Below, one piece after another: positions 1 through 11,749 of a stretch of 64,000 bases of DNA. Below the pieces are notes generated by a model. That model was given only the letters and a program-made list of their open reading frames with translations. It was not told the DNA's origin and searched no databases. The position numbers were made by a program, and so were the translations under genes. Every line of letters starts with the position of its first letter. Position 1 is the first letter of the stretch. This DNA is from Vibrio mediterranei (GTDB lineage: Bacteria; Pseudomonadota; Gammaproteobacteria; Enterobacterales; Vibrionaceae): NCBI RefSeq assembly GCF_900088415.1, contig NZ_FLLQ01000002.1:372001-436000 (forward strand). Direction: 5' to 3'.

Positions 1-210
1 CTTTGCTTTGTCTATCAGCTTTGGGTCTAACCCCAACTCAACTAGCGGATTGGCTTTGCTCATCAAAAGCCGTGGTGCGATTGACATTAAATAGGTCGGT
101 GAAAGGTCTTTGACCTTATCAAAGGCGCTTTCAAGCTCTTGCTCAAGTCCATCAATATTTTCAAGGCGCTGTAGCTCTGCTTGGCACTCTTCTTTAGAAA
201 GTGTTTTCAT
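1..210 (-). CDS. phage protein of unknown function (3' end outside window)
   Basis: The gene starts at 210 and runs off the left edge, so only the first 70 residues are visible. The start follows a good ribosome binding site (AGGGGAAC, about 4 bases upstream). The visible part is hydrophilic and probably helical, beginning MKTLSKEECQAEL, with no motif I recognise. It lies 72 bases downstream of the replication endonuclease on the same strand, so it is probably the next gene of the prophage early operon. Confidence 0.6.
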   Translation of the reverse strand, partial: MKTLSKEECQAELQRLENIDGLEQELESAFDKVKDLSPTYLMSIAPRLLMSKANPLVELGLDPKLIDKAK

Positions 211-282
211 AGTGTTCCCCTGTCTCTCGACGTTGGTGTAGTAATGGTAGGTTTGCCCCTGATTCACATCGTTGGCAGTAAT

Positions 283-2175
283 CTATGTCACGCCGCTGGC
301 GTAGAACTCTTCCCATTGCGGTGAACCGAATCTATCGAGTTCATTGAATAGAAAGAAATTGTTGATGATTTTTTGTTGTCTCGGTGGCGATAAGTCCAGC
401 GTACAATTATTGCCACTAGACCAAGGCGCAAGCTCCCGCTTGCTTAGAGCAGCCTCCGACAAGTCGGAAGGCTTTTTGATAAGCTTCCATTCTGTCTCAT
501 GAGTTAACACTTCGAGACCGCTTCCCTTCAAGCCAATGACCTTTTGAGTCACTTCGCCGTATTTGTTCTCTGTATTCTCTTTGATGGTGGTAATGGTGCG
601 CATGGATTGCGGCAGACGGTGCCCACCCATGTAATCGAAAAAGGCAGAAAAGAAACCCATATCGGCAGCACGGCGAGCTTTCTCGAACGTGCAATACTCT
701 TGCTCGTCACTGATTCGTCGCAGCTCTCGCCAGATAGTAACGGACGGCGTTTTTTGAAACTGGAACTGACGAAAACAGAACGTGCGTGACCATGAGGTAA
801 CGTTTTTAACTGTGTCTTGTAGCTTGGCTTTTTTGTTGTCGAGATCTGATAAATCTTCAAGCCCAAAGCCGTCAACGTTCTTAGAAATGTACTTGGCAAG
901 GTAAGCCACGGCGCCACCTTCTGTCCCATCCAACATTTTCGCCTCAAAGCGGGCTCTCATTGCTCGATAGTTTGGGTCGCCGTTTTTTGTGTAAAGCTCT
1001 TGGCTGTCACGCTGAAATTGATAATGCTGTAGTGCTTTGATAAAGGTAGGCACTTGCTCAAGAGGTACAAAGAACACACCATGCCAGTGCGGTGTACCGT
1101 CTTGATGGGGTTCAACAACTCGCATCCCATAATACGTAAGCTCATGACGCCCTGCCCACGCTCTAAAGCGCTCCCACGATTTTGACAACCAAGCGTGAGC
1201 ACCTTTCGGTGTGCTACCGTCCCAATTCTTGTTTTCAATCCAATACTCACCGCGTTTAGTGAGACGATGGAAACGACTAGGCGCGGTCATTGTGACAAAC
1301 ACAGAAGCGTGACTATTTGAGTCAGCGTATTCCTGACAGCCAGCAATACGGGTCATGAGTTCATGACGACGATTCACAGGGTTGGATTGTGACGACTCAT
1401 GCACAAGCGACATATCAATCACATCACCCTCAAGCGATTCAATCGCCATAAGCTCTAGCCATTCACGCTGTCGCTCTTGGCGTACTTTGAGCCATTCACA
1501 AGCAGAAATCGACGCATAAGGGGAAACGTGTGGTGAGACCATACCCGCCGCTCGACGTGCATTTTCAAAAGCGGCAACGGTTTGTTTGTCGATAGCGCGA
1601 CGCCATACCGCCTCATCCAGCAGACGAGCTAAAAACGAATAAGCTTCATCTTCATCACACGCCATTTCAAATTGAGGCATCCAAAGCGAAGCGCCTACAA
1701 ACTCATGTATACGCTTAATCGCATCAAACGGTGTGCCGCCAGTTTTAGCGACTGACTCAAAATGAAAACCCGCGCGCCCTGTTAACTCAGTAGCAAGACG
1801 TGCACGTTTTAATTCTGTATCCACTTTCCAATAAGGTTCAGGCAATACACCAAGTGCAGCAGACACCGCACCACTTCGTGACTCGATAAAATCCAGTGCG
1901 CGTTTAAATCCATATTTGCGAAAGCGAACCGCAGAGGCTTTATCGATGTAATTGCGAATGTCATTAGGTAGCTTGAACTTGTTAGCAACAGCATGAGCAA
2001 ACTCAAATACTCGTGCCTTTGGCGTTTGACCTCCAAATGTATGGTGATGGTTTGAGACCATCGTTAAGTGCGGCGCGGATACTTGGTTTTTCACAACGTA
2101 AGTCGCAAGCTCCTGACGCAAATTGTTCGGGAGCTTGGACAAAGGGTTATTGGTTGGTTTATCGATTTTTCTCAT
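283..2175 (-). CDS. phage replication endonuclease (P2 gpA-like)
   Basis: This is the probable rolling-circle replication initiator of the prophage, the protein that nicks the phage origin. The central HWHGVFFVP segment is the metal-binding HUH motif of the P2 gpA/GPA family. It is followed by AYLAKYISKN, where the conserved tyrosines act in nicking and religation. The protein is about 630 residues, in the usual size range for the family. I chose the ATG at 2175 because the small upstream gene ends at 2183. The frame stays open to a TTG at 2247, which would overlap that gene. The gene ends a tight leftward operon that begins with the Cox-like gene. The family assignment is solid; the exact start is less so. 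Confidence 0.85.
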   Translation of the reverse strand: MRKIDKPTNNPLSKLPNNLRQELATYVVKNQVSAPHLTMVSNHHHTFGGQTPKARVFEFAHAVANKFKLPNDIRNYIDKASAVRFRKYGFKRALDFIESRSGAVSAALGVLPEPYWKVDTELKRARLATELTGRAGFHFESVAKTGGTPFDAIKRIHEFVGASLWMPQFEMACDEDEAYSFLARLLDEAVWRRAIDKQTVAAFENARRAAGMVSPHVSPYASISACEWLKVRQERQREWLELMAIESLEGDVIDMSLVHESSQSNPVNRRHELMTRIAGCQEYADSNSHASVFVTMTAPSRFHRLTKRGEYWIENKNWDGSTPKGAHAWLSKSWERFRAWAGRHELTYYGMRVVEPHQDGTPHWHGVFFVPLEQVPTFIKALQHYQFQRDSQELYTKNGDPNYRAMRARFEAKMLDGTEGGAVAYLAKYISKNVDGFGLEDLSDLDNKKAKLQDTVKNVTSWSRTFCFRQFQFQKTPSVTIWRELRRISDEQEYCTFEKARRAADMGFFSAFFDYMGGHRLPQSMRTITTIKENTENKYGEVTQKVIGLKGSGLEVLTHETEWKLIKKPSDLSEAALSKRELAPWSSGNNCTLDLSPPRQQKIINNFFLFNELDRFGSPQWEEFYASGVT

Positions 2176-2182
2176 TGGCAGA

Positions 2183-2401
2183 CTAGCGCTTTTTCCACGT
2201 AAGAGGGTTAACGTTAAGCTTGCGAGAGCGCGAACGGTTGAAACCAAACTTCGAGCGAAGTTCTTCTACCTTTCGAGCGGAGTTTTCGCACTTATCAGGG
2301 TCGAAGTTGGCGCACCCTGCCATATCTTCACAGGGTGCATGTATCGGGTCACTGATTGGTGCGTCCACAATGGAGATTGCAGGCGTGTAATCAATATCCA
2401 C
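2183..2401 (-). CDS. small cysteine-containing phage protein, unknown function
   Basis: This 72-residue reading frame lies between the 66-residue gene at 2403 and the replication gene, with 1-8 base gaps on both sides. Its position in the packed operon is the main reason to believe it. It has a cluster of three cysteines (CEDMAGC, then DKC) and a strongly basic C-terminus rich in Arg and Lys. The cysteines could bind a metal and the tail could bind nucleic acid, but I recognise no family and assign no function. Confidence 0.6.
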   Translation of the reverse strand: MDIDYTPAISIVDAPISDPIHAPCEDMAGCANFDPDKCENSARKVEELRSKFGFNRSRSRKLNVNPLTWKKR

Positions 2402-2402
2402 C

Positions 2403-2600
2403 CTACACCTCCAAACTTTCTAAAAGCTCAACATCTTGCTTCAACTGCAAATAAACAGGGTGCAGAAATGCAAATTCAGGAGAGCTCGGGCTTAACCAAT
2501 CCAGACGAGCTTTAACTATCTTGAAAAGCTCCATTGCTTCACTTGAATGTGAGAAATCAATATTGATTGAATGTATCGGTGCAGTGTTGGTTTGCATCAT
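2403..2600 (-). CDS. small phage early protein, unknown function
   Basis: This is a 66-residue protein. The frame is open further upstream, but the start at 2600 (tandem ATG ATG) has a strong ribosome binding site (AAGGGGG) and sits 7 bases after the end of the Cox-like gene. An earlier start would overlap that gene. The sequence is acidic and rich in leucine (MQTNTAPIHSIN... near the N-terminus, LKQDVELLESLEV at the end). It suggests a small helical protein of the early phage operon. I recognise no domain. Confidence 0.6.
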   Translation of the reverse strand: MMQTNTAPIHSINIDFSHSSEAMELFKIVKARLDWLSPSSPEFAFLHPVYLQLKQDVELLESLEV

Positions 2601-2607
2601 TGCCCCC

Positions 2608-2859
2608 TTAAATCGCCGCTTTCCAATCTGTGTACTCTTGAGCTTGCTCTTTCGCATACTCTTCAAGAGCTTTCATGTTGATTAACGTGCGTCCACGACG
2701 ACCACCTTCACGGCGGATAACGGGTAACTTGCCTGTTTGTACCTGACATTTAACGGCGTCTACTGTGAAACCAGCTAGCTCTGCATACTTTTCAGGCGTC
2801 ACAAATGGCGCATATTGTTTGTTTATATTGTTTCCTGACTGCTCATTATGTTCTAACAT
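2608..2859 (-). CDS. Cox-like/excisionase-type phage regulator
   Basis: This 83-residue protein is the first gene of the leftward early operon and faces the repressor gene. Residues about 19-60 (FVTPEKYAELAGFTVDAVKC and the following TGKLPVIRREG stretch) look like the winged helix-turn-helix of P2 Cox/Apl and excisionase-type proteins. In P2-like phages Cox represses the lysogenic promoter and assists excision. The position here, first gene opposite the repressor, fits that job. The assignment rests on a short domain plus context. Confidence 0.7.
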   Translation of the reverse strand: MLEHNEQSGNNINKQYAPFVTPEKYAELAGFTVDAVKCQVQTGKLPVIRREGGRRGRTLINMKALEEYAKEQAQEYTDWKAAI

Positions 2860-2966
2860 TACACGTAACCTCGCTTATGAATTGAATATTGTTAGTCTGT
2901 GTTAGTTTACGTTAGTTACAGTAATTCCATTCATTAGTGTTTGTCAATGTTAGTTAAGGGTTATTT
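2860..2966. promoter_or_regulatory. prophage immunity switch: divergent promoters with GTTAGT repeats
   Basis: This 107-base gap separates the Cox-like gene (leftward) from the repressor (rightward). It contains GTTAGT at 2891, 2901 and 2911, exactly ten bases apart, and again at 2949. The three phased copies would face the same side of the helix, as expected for cooperatively bound operators. On the minus strand a TTGACA box (2943-2948) could be the early promoter -35 element, next to the fourth repeat. The repressor start at 2967 has AAGGG seven bases upstream. Which protein binds the repeats is inferred, not shown. Confidence 0.6.
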
Positions 2967-3629
2967 ATGCGTGAATGGTTCTTGAGTACAGAGTTGATAG
3001 GGCTAAAAGGAATGCCAAATTCAACTACTGGAATCTCACAAAAAGCTAAAAGAAACAATTGGATAAGCAGAAAAGCGGCTGGCAATGGACGTGCTCTTGA
3101 ATACCATGTTTCGAATTTTCATGATGAAGTGTTAAATGCTCTAAATGAGAAGTACGGCACACTTGGAGAAAGTAACGTTTCAGCAATTCACACGACTGCA
3201 CCTAACAACGATTCGGTATCAATTCCCGAATTTAATGTTAATGCAGCAGCGGGAGCAGGAAAGCTCGTCAGTGGCGAGCATCAAACAGGCACATTTACGG
3301 TTTCAGCGCATCTAATTCGTGACTTGGGCTTACAGCCAGAACACACGGCTGTCGTTTTCTGTTCAGGTTCAAGTATGTTGCCGACCATGAATGACAATGA
3401 CCGAATTCTTGTAGACACAAGAGAGCTAACAGAACCGGTTAAAGATGGCGTTTACGTTATACGTGTCGATGACATGGTTTATGTGAAGCGCTTGAAATGG
3501 AACATCCTGCAGCAAGGCTATGAAATCATTTCTGACAATCCAGACTACGATTCATTTTCTATGTTCGGCGAAGATTTAAACCGACTAAAAATCATTGGTC
3601 GCGCTGCGATGGTGATGCGCTCACTATGA
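2967..3629 (+). CDS. prophage repressor: Mu-type DNA-binding domain plus S24 autopeptidase
   Basis: This 220-residue protein probably maintains lysogeny and is removed by RecA-stimulated self-cleavage. Residues 1-65 resemble the winged-helix DNA-binding domain of Mu-type repressors and transposases (GMPNSTTGISQKAKRNNW). Residues about 90-220 are a LexA/S24 peptidase. The catalytic serine is Ser136 in GSSMLPTM and the lysine is Lys174 in VYVKRL. Likely cleavage sites are the Ala-Gly pairs 95-96 or 97-98. It overlaps the integrase gene by four bases (ATGA), so repressor and integrase are probably translated together. Confidence 0.85.
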   Translation: MREWFLSTELIGLKGMPNSTTGISQKAKRNNWISRKAAGNGRALEYHVSNFHDEVLNALNEKYGTLGESNVSAIHTTAPNNDSVSIPEFNVNAAAGAGKLVSGEHQTGTFTVSAHLIRDLGLQPEHTAVVFCSGSSMLPTMNDNDRILVDTRELTEPVKDGVYVIRVDDMVYVKRLKWNILQQGYEIISDNPDYDSFSMFGEDLNRLKIIGRAAMVMRSL

Positions 3630-4606
3630 CCGTAAAAAAAGACAACGATAAGTGGCTAGTTGATATTCGTCCTGCGGGTCGAGCGGGAAAGCGATTCCGT
3701 AAGAAATTCGACAAAAAGTCAGAAGCGTTGGCTTATGAAAAACACATTTTGGCAACTGAGCATGATAAGAAATGGGTCAGTAAGCCTAAAGATACCCGAC
3801 TACTTTCAGAGCTAATCGAGGTGTGGTGGGAAATATCAGGGCAATTCAAAAGAACTGCCATTCCTTACAAGCGTGACTTGACTAGGTTCTGTCGTGAACT
3901 CAACGACCCACCCGCTCATAAGATTGATTCAAAACTCATTACTGATTGGGTTGCTGACTTACAAGCTAGAAAGCTAAAGGACAGCACAATAAGGCGTTCC
4001 ATGCAGTGTTTGAGCAACGTCTTCACAGTTCTGATTGAGTCGGGCAATTATCGCCATGAGAATCCACTCAAGGGAATTAAGCGTCCTACAGTTAGAAAAC
4101 AGGAAATGGCATTTTTGACGCATGAGCAGATAAAAACGCTTAGGTCAGAGATCCAAGGTAATCCGTTAATGTTGAATGCTGTTGATATTTGTTTGTCTAC
4201 AGGGTCACGATGGCGAGAAATGATAACTCTCAAAGCAAGCAACTTGTCACCCTATAGAATCCGGTTCACCCAAACCAAAACCGATAAGTCTCGGACAGTT
4301 CCAATTAGCAAAGAACTGTATGAACGAATCTATCCAGAGGATGGAGGCGCGTTATTCCCTTACGACTTTCAAAAAGAGCTCCGACTAATTCTCATTAGGT
4401 TAGGATTCGATTTACCAAAAAGTCAGAAAACCCATATCTTGAGACATTCATTTGCTAGTCATTTCATTATGAACGGTGGCAACATCCTAACGCTCCAAAA
4501 AATCTTAGGTCATTCGGATATCAAACAGACGCTAGGTTATGCCCACCTTGCACCGGACTTCTTGCAGGACGCAGTGAGAATGAATCCCTTAGCAGTGTCC
4601 ACATAA
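3626..4606 (+). CDS. int: phage tyrosine integrase
   Basis: This 326-residue site-specific recombinase would insert and excise the prophage. Catalytic residues are visible: Arg195 (TGSRWRE), His270 and Arg273 (HILRH), His296 (LGHSD) and the nucleophile Tyr305 (LGYAHL). The N-terminal half carries the arm-binding domain and a SAM-like core-binding domain, as in P2-like integrases. It begins inside the repressor stop codon (ATGA). It lies at the right end of the phage, beside icd, which fits an attachment site just downstream. All key residues are present, so it should be active. Confidence 0.93.
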   Translation: MTVKKDNDKWLVDIRPAGRAGKRFRKKFDKKSEALAYEKHILATEHDKKWVSKPKDTRLLSELIEVWWEISGQFKRTAIPYKRDLTRFCRELNDPPAHKIDSKLITDWVADLQARKLKDSTIRRSMQCLSNVFTVLIESGNYRHENPLKGIKRPTVRKQEMAFLTHEQIKTLRSEIQGNPLMLNAVDICLSTGSRWREMITLKASNLSPYRIRFTQTKTDKSRTVPISKELYERIYPEDGGALFPYDFQKELRLILIRLGFDLPKSQKTHILRHSFASHFIMNGGNILTLQKILGHSDIKQTLGYAHLAPDFLQDAVRMNPLAVST

Positions 4607-4704
4607 TGTCCACACATATGATTTCCAATAACGATTAACAACTTTATTGAAAACTATATAACACTGATTATTAAGCATTTTATTTTAATAGACATTTCCT
4701 CAAG
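4607..4704. other. probable prophage-host junction (attachment site region)
   Basis: This AT-rich stretch lies between the integrase stop and the terminator behind icd. Integrase genes of P2-like phages usually sit next to the attachment site, so one att core is expected here or within the adjacent terminator palindrome. The other prophage end is outside the window, so the core repeat cannot be identified. Confidence 0.4.
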
Positions 4705-4740
4705 GCATAAAAAAACCACCTTTCGGTGGTTTTTTTATGC
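4705..4740. terminator. bidirectional intrinsic terminator, integrase/icd
   Basis: A perfect 16-base inverted repeat (GCATAAAAAAACCACC and its complement) flanks a four-base loop TTTC. The GC core with A and T tracts on both sides would terminate both the rightward integrase transcript and the leftward icd transcript. Confidence 0.9.
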
Positions 4741-4764
4741 CTTTCACAATTCGATGTTTAGCGA

Positions 4765-7300
<2,536 letters not shown>

Positions 7301-8023
7301 ATGACGAATAAAACAGCGGCACCTCGTAGTAAGTCGAAAAGCCGCGCTGCTTCTACACGTTTCAAACAGCACTCAGGTCCAGGAAGTAGACCGCGAAAGT
7401 CCACTTCGAAACCGGCGTTTAAACGAAAAACAGACACTAACCGAAGCAGACTACCCATTGAAGAACGCAAAGTTATCCTCTTCAACAAACCTTATGACAC
7501 TTTAAGTCAATTCACAGATGGTGACGGACGTAAAACCCTTGCCGATTACATACCTGTCAAAGATGTATACGCCGCCGGACGCCTCGACAGAGACAGCGAA
7601 GGGCTGATGGTTCTTACCAACGATGGTATTTTGCAAGCTAGACTGACTCAACCAAAATCCAAGTCAGAAAAAACCTATTGGGTTCAGGTCGATGGAGCGC
7701 CCAGTGAGGATGACTTAGATAAACTGCGACGTGGTGTAGTGCTTAAAGATGGGCCTACATTGCCTGCGAAAGTAAGCCTTATGGAAACGCCTGAAGTTTG
7801 GGAGCGTCACCCACCTGTGCGCTTTCGTGCCAACATTCCTACCACATGGTTAAGCATTACAATTATTGAAGGAAGAAATCGACAAGTGCGCCGAATGACA
7901 GCCAATATTGGTTTCCCAACATTAAGGCTTATTCGTGCTTCGATGGCTGGGTTTGAGATTGGAAACTTGCAACCGGGTGATTGGTTGGAAATCCCCACCA
8001 ATCACCCGGCTTTAAAGAGATAA
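7301..8023 (+). CDS. rluE: 23S rRNA pseudouridine synthase RluE
   Basis: This enzyme isomerises a uridine (U2457 in E. coli) of 23S rRNA to pseudouridine. The catalytic aspartate is Asp96 in the family motif [10 protein letters not shown], followed by LTNDG. The C-terminal GRNRQVRRM stretch is typical of the RsuA/RluB/E/F branch. The first 50 residues are very basic and low-complexity, so the protein (240 residues) is a little longer than the E. coli one; the tail may help bind RNA. An alternative later start cannot be excluded. The last 45 bases contain a strong inverted repeat. Confidence 0.9.
   Translation: MTNKTAAPRSKSKSRAASTRFKQHSGPGSRPRKSTSKPAFKRKTDTNRSRLPIEERKVILFNKPYDTLSQFTDGDGRKTLADYIPVKDVYAAGRLDRDSEGLMVLTNDGILQARLTQPKSKSEKTYWVQVDGAPSEDDLDKLRRGVVLKDGPTLPAKVSLMETPEVWERHPPVRFRANIPTTWLSITIIEGRNRQVRRMTANIGFPTLRLIRASMAGFEIGNLQPGDWLEIPTNHPALKR
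7973..8009. repeat. 12-bp perfect inverted repeat at the 3' end of rluE
   Basis: CCGGGTGATTGG (7973-7984) pairs perfectly with 7998-8009 across 13 bases. It lies inside the rluE coding sequence (PGDW...NHP). No T-run follows on either strand. It may act as a 3' RNA structure between the convergent rluE and kdsB genes, which have no ordinary terminator between them. Confidence 0.6.
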
Positions 8024-8041
8024 GTAATTTAAGCAAAGCTC

Positions 8042-8797
8042 TTATTGCTGAGCGACAATCGCCCTAACATGCTCAAGATCTTCAGGAGTATCTACCCCCG
8101 CTGGTGGTGCTTCCTGAGCTGCTGCAACGTGGATTTTCTCTCCATACCAAAGCACTCGAAGCTGCTCTAGGCACTCAATTCGTTCAAGTGCACTCGGCTC
8201 CCATTCTACATAAGTCTTAATAAACCCAGCACGATAAGCATAGATGCCAATGTGTCTCAGTAGAGGGCTAGTTGCATGTTTTTTCGGCTCTGAAGCGTAA
8301 GCATCACGATCCCAAGGTATCGTTGCTCTACTGAAGTACAACGCATAACCTTGCTCATCCGTCACTACTTTTACCGCATTCGGGTTAAAGACTTCCGATT
8401 CATTCTCAATCGTTACACCGAGGGTAGCCATTGGCGCCGTGCTGCTCTCAAGATTATTAGCGACTTGCTTAATAATGCATGCTGGAATCAAAGGTTCATC
8501 ACCTTGCACATTCACAACGATGTGATCGGGTGCGATTTTCATTGACGCTACCACTTCCGCTAAACGCTCGGTGCCAGACTCGTGAGTCGGAGAAGTCATA
8601 CAAACTTCGGCACCAAATTGTTTTGCTGCGAGCTCCACTCTTTGATCGTCGGTTGCAATGATTACGCGATCGGCACCAGATTGTAGCGACTTCTCATAAA
8701 CGTGCTGGATCATCGGTTTGCCACCAATATCCGCTAACGGCTTACCTGGTAAACGAGAAGATTCATACCTTGCTGGGATAATGACGGTAAAAGACAT
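8042..8797 (-). CDS. kdsB: CMP-Kdo synthetase (3-deoxy-manno-octulosonate cytidylyltransferase)
   Basis: It activates Kdo with CTP, forming CMP-Kdo for attachment to lipid A in the cytoplasm. The N-terminus [28 protein letters not shown] has the nucleotide-binding signature of sugar cytidylyltransferases, here starting at residue 3. VQGDEPLI provides the metal-binding aspartate. Its length of 251 residues matches the family. It is the last gene of the comEC-msbA-lpxK-ycaR-kdsB operon, and its start overlaps the ycaR stop by one base (TAATG). Confidence 0.96.
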   Translation of the reverse strand: MSFTVIIPARYESSRLPGKPLADIGGKPMIQHVYEKSLQSGADRVIIATDDQRVELAAKQFGAEVCMTSPTHESGTERLAEVVASMKIAPDHIVVNVQGDEPLIPACIIKQVANNLESSTAPMATLGVTIENESEVFNPNAVKVVTDEQGYALYFSRATIPWDRDAYASEPKKHATSPLLRHIGIYAYRAGFIKTYVEWEPSALERIECLEQLRVLWYGEKIHVAAAQEAPPAGVDTPEDLEHVRAIVAQQ

Positions 8798-8976
8798 TAG
8801 CGTCCCTCTTCCATACTCATGTGTCTCGCTTCAGGCTCTAGTAAAACCGGAATACCCTCTTTAATCGGATAAGCAAGACGATCAAGCTTACAGATAAGCT
8901 CTTGCTTATCTTTATCAAAAGTGAGTTTTCCTTTACATACTGGGCATGCCACGATTTCAAGAAGTCTGTGATCCAT
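8797..8976 (-). CDS. ycaR: Trm112-family small zinc protein YcaR
   Basis: This short 59-residue gene lies between lpxK and kdsB. It begins [16 protein letters not shown] and contains the CxxC pair of Trm112/YcaR proteins, with a third cysteine near residue 29 (ELICK). The later segment [12 protein letters not shown] is the family hallmark. The role of the bacterial proteins is poorly known; related Trm112 proteins act as small partners of methyltransferases. The gene overlaps the 3' end of lpxK by 20 bases and touches kdsB, so all three are translated from one message. Confidence 0.93.
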   Translation of the reverse strand: MDHRLLEIVACPVCKGKLTFDKDKQELICKLDRLAYPIKEGIPVLLEPEARHMSMEEGR

Positions 8977-9967
8977 AACTTTCTATTACCTTGTTTATTT
9001 TTTTGAGTATTTCACTACCATCCTGCTCGGTAAATTGAGCAGTGACAGGTAAATACCACCAATTGTTTTGTGCAAATGAACGACATTTTACGGCATCTTT
9101 CTCCGTCATAATGACGTTATCAGACCCATCACTTAGGGCATATAATTGTTCCGGTTGAAAATCTTTATGGTCTGCAAAGCCTTGGCTGCGCACTACATCT
9201 GCATCAAGATCATTCAACGTATTAAAAAAACGTGGAGGATGGCCAATACCAGCAAACGCAGTGAGTTGCCCTAGCTCGGTCACAGCTTTACGCTCATTGG
9301 TTGTAAGATTGATAGCAAGCTCAGGCTGTAATTCAAAACGCTTCTCTTGCCCTAAACGAGGCTCCCCGCCATTGGTAACAATAAGGTCTACTTCTTCCAA
9401 GCGAGACAGAGTTTCTCGTAGTGGTCCTAGTGGAATAGATTGCTCATTACCAAAGCGACGCACTCCATCAACCACTACAATTTCCATTGCTCTATCAAGC
9501 GCATAGTGCTGCAGACCATCATCGGTGATAATCACATCAACACCAAGACTTTCTAGTGCCTTGACTGCATTCGATCTTACCGGATCGACAACAACAGGGA
9601 CTTTGGTTCTTTCATAAATAAGCTTCGGCTCATCGCCACAGGCTTTAGTACTGGTCTGGGTTTCCACTTGCAAAGGATAATGGTTAGATTTACCCCCGTA
9701 ACCTCGAGAGACTACTCCAGGTTTGAAACCTTGACGTTGCAAATTCTCAACCAGCCAAATAACGATCGGAGTCTTACCATTACCACCAGCGGTAATATTG
9801 CCAACGACAATCACAGGCACAGAAGCGCGGTAGCAATCTTTTGAACCCTCACTGAAAGCCTTCCTGCGTCGCTTCGCAATCGCTCTATATAACGCACTAA
9901 GTGGCCACAAAAGCGGCCACCATAAATAGTTTAGTGGATTACGACCAAACCACAGTTTCTCTATCAC
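8957..9967 (-). CDS. lpxK: tetraacyldisaccharide 4'-kinase
   Basis: LpxK phosphorylates the 4' position of the lipid A disaccharide at the inner face of the inner membrane. An N-terminal amphipathic/hydrophobic segment ([20 protein letters not shown]) is followed by the P-loop [12 protein letters not shown] around residues 57-68. A DDGLQH motif lies near residue 146. At 336 residues the length is normal. The start overlaps the msbA stop by four bases and the end overlaps ycaR. The flippase gene msbA next door handles the product pathway. Confidence 0.96.
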   Translation of the reverse strand: MIEKLWFGRNPLNYLWWPLLWPLSALYRAIAKRRRKAFSEGSKDCYRASVPVIVVGNITAGGNGKTPIVIWLVENLQRQGFKPGVVSRGYGGKSNHYPLQVETQTSTKACGDEPKLIYERTKVPVVVDPVRSNAVKALESLGVDVIITDDGLQHYALDRAMEIVVVDGVRRFGNEQSIPLGPLRETLSRLEEVDLIVTNGGEPRLGQEKRFELQPELAINLTTNERKAVTELGQLTAFAGIGHPPRFFNTLNDLDADVVRSQGFADHKDFQPEQLYALSDGSDNVIMTEKDAVKCRSFAQNNWWYLPVTAQFTEQDGSEILKKINKVIESYGSQTS

Positions 9968-11718
9968 TCGTTGTCACCAAACTGAATTTTATGCAGTTGA
10001 GCGTACGCACCTTTATGTGTAAGTAACGTATTGTGATCACCTCGTTCGATGATCTCACCGTCATCAACAACGAGAATTTCGTCAGCTTCTTCGATTGTTG
10101 ATAAGCGGTGAGCTATCACTAACACCGTTTTATCCTTTTGAAGTTCATCCAACGCAGATTGAATCGCTCGCTCAGATTCAGTATCGAGTGCAGAAGTCGC
10201 CTCATCCAAAATCAGAACGGGTGCATCACGCAACAGAGCTCGTGCAATCGCGATACGTTGTCTCTGACCGCCAGACAAGCTTGCGCCATTTTCTCCAATC
10301 ACGGTATCAAGCCCGTTGTCGAGACCATTAATGAACTCCATAGCATGAGCTAATTTCGCCGCGTGCTCGATTTGCTCTCGGCTATATTCTCCATCAGTTG
10401 CATAGGCAATGTTGTTGGCAATAGTATCGTTAAACAAATGAACATTTTGAGAAACCAATCCGAAATGCTTACGCAAGTTGGTCAGCTTGATATCATCAAT
10501 CTTGTGGCCGTCAAGTTCAATATGTCCGCTATCGACGTCATAGAAGCGTGTAAACAAGTTGGCGATGGTGCTTTTACCCGAACCCGAACGCCCTACAAGC
10601 GCAATGGTTTTACCCGCAGGAAGATCAAAACTAACATGACGTAACGCTGGCTTTTCGGTTCCCTGATAAGTGAAAGTGATATCGTTAACTTTAATGTCGC
10701 CTTTCACTTTCGACAGCTCAACTTTACCAGTATCGCGCTCCGTATCTAGGTCCATTAACCCAAATAAAGTTTGGCTTGCTGCCATACCACGCTGGAACTC
10801 AGCCGTAACACCAGTCAGTGCTTTCAATGGACGCATCAATGAGAACATAGCCGAGAAAATAACCGTAAAAGTACCCGCGGTAAGTTGCTCACGAATCTCA
10901 TCGAAACTCGCCAAATAAAGGACCGCAACCAATGCTAATGAGGCAATCATTTGAATCACAGGATTCGCTACCGCTGAGGCTGCTACCATCTTCATGGTTT
11001 GCTGCCTCATTTGGTTACTCATCTGATCAAAACGCTCTTTCTCAACTTGCTGACCACCGTAACTCAACACTACCTTATGACCTTTTAGCATCTGCTCGGC
11101 TGAGGTGGTCATATGACCCATCGAGGTTTGCATGTTGCGAGAGATCTTTCTAAAACGCTTAGATACAAAGCTAATCGCCCAAGCTACGACAGGAGCGACA
11201 GCGAAAAGAACCAGCGATAACTGCCAGCTGCTCCAGAACATCAGTATCAATAGACCAATGATACTTGCTCCTTCTCGAACAATACTGACTAGCGAGCGAC
11301 TCGTCGCTCCTGCAACTTGTTCTGAGTCATAAGTAATCCGAGAGAGCAGTCCACCAGTTGACTCTTTATCGAAAAAGGAAACTGGCATGTGCATAAAGTG
11401 ACTGAATATTTTGCGTCGTAGTTCCATGACGACTTTGCCGGATACCCAACTCAAACAGTAGGTCGAGACAAATCCACTGGTACCACGTATGAACATCATT
11501 CCAAGAATGATTAAAGGAAGGATTTTCAAGAAATTCGATTCGACATCACCAAAGCCTTCATCAAGTAGAGGCTTAAGTAGTGATAGCATGTAGGTATCTG
11601 CAGCAGCATTGATCACCAGTGCGATCACCGCAACGACGAGACCCGCTTTGTACTCTCGAATATAAGTCCAAAGACGCTTAAAGGTCTGCAGCGTCGTTTC
11701 ATCTTGATTTAGCGACAT
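9964..11718 (-). CDS. msbA: lipid A flippase MsbA (ABC exporter)
   Basis: MsbA flips core-lipid A across the inner membrane using ATP. The N-terminal half (about residues 20-310) has six membrane segments. The C-terminal ATPase has Walker [10 protein letters not shown] near residue 378, signature [14 protein letters not shown] and Walker [13 protein letters not shown]. The 584 residues are typical. It functions as a homodimer. It is flanked by comEC (31 bases upstream) and lpxK (4-base overlap), the usual gammaproteobacterial operon. Confidence 0.97.
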   Translation of the reverse strand: MSLNQDETTLQTFKRLWTYIREYKAGLVVAVIALVINAAADTYMLSLLKPLLDEGFGDVESNFLKILPLIILGMMFIRGTSGFVSTYCLSWVSGKVVMELRRKIFSHFMHMPVSFFDKESTGGLLSRITYDSEQVAGATSRSLVSIVREGASIIGLLILMFWSSWQLSLVLFAVAPVVAWAISFVSKRFRKISRNMQTSMGHMTTSAEQMLKGHKVVLSYGGQQVEKERFDQMSNQMRQQTMKMVAASAVANPVIQMIASLALVAVLYLASFDEIREQLTAGTFTVIFSAMFSLMRPLKALTGVTAEFQRGMAASQTLFGLMDLDTERDTGKVELSKVKGDIKVNDITFTYQGTEKPALRHVSFDLPAGKTIALVGRSGSGKSTIANLFTRFYDVDSGHIELDGHKIDDIKLTNLRKHFGLVSQNVHLFNDTIANNIAYATDGEYSREQIEHAAKLAHAMEFINGLDNGLDTVIGENGASLSGGQRQRIAIARALLRDAPVLILDEATSALDTESERAIQSALDELQKDKTVLVIAHRLSTIEEADEILVVDDGEIIERGDHNTLLTHKGAYAQLHKIQFGDNE

Positions 11719-11749
11719 AATTATTGTTCGTTTTCTTTTATCTATCTGT

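Noticed and set aside
549..947. Frames on the other strand and phase within the phage replication gene
   Set aside because: They overlap a gene with clear family motifs and have no ribosome sites or domains of their own. The same applies to many other overlapping frames in the window.
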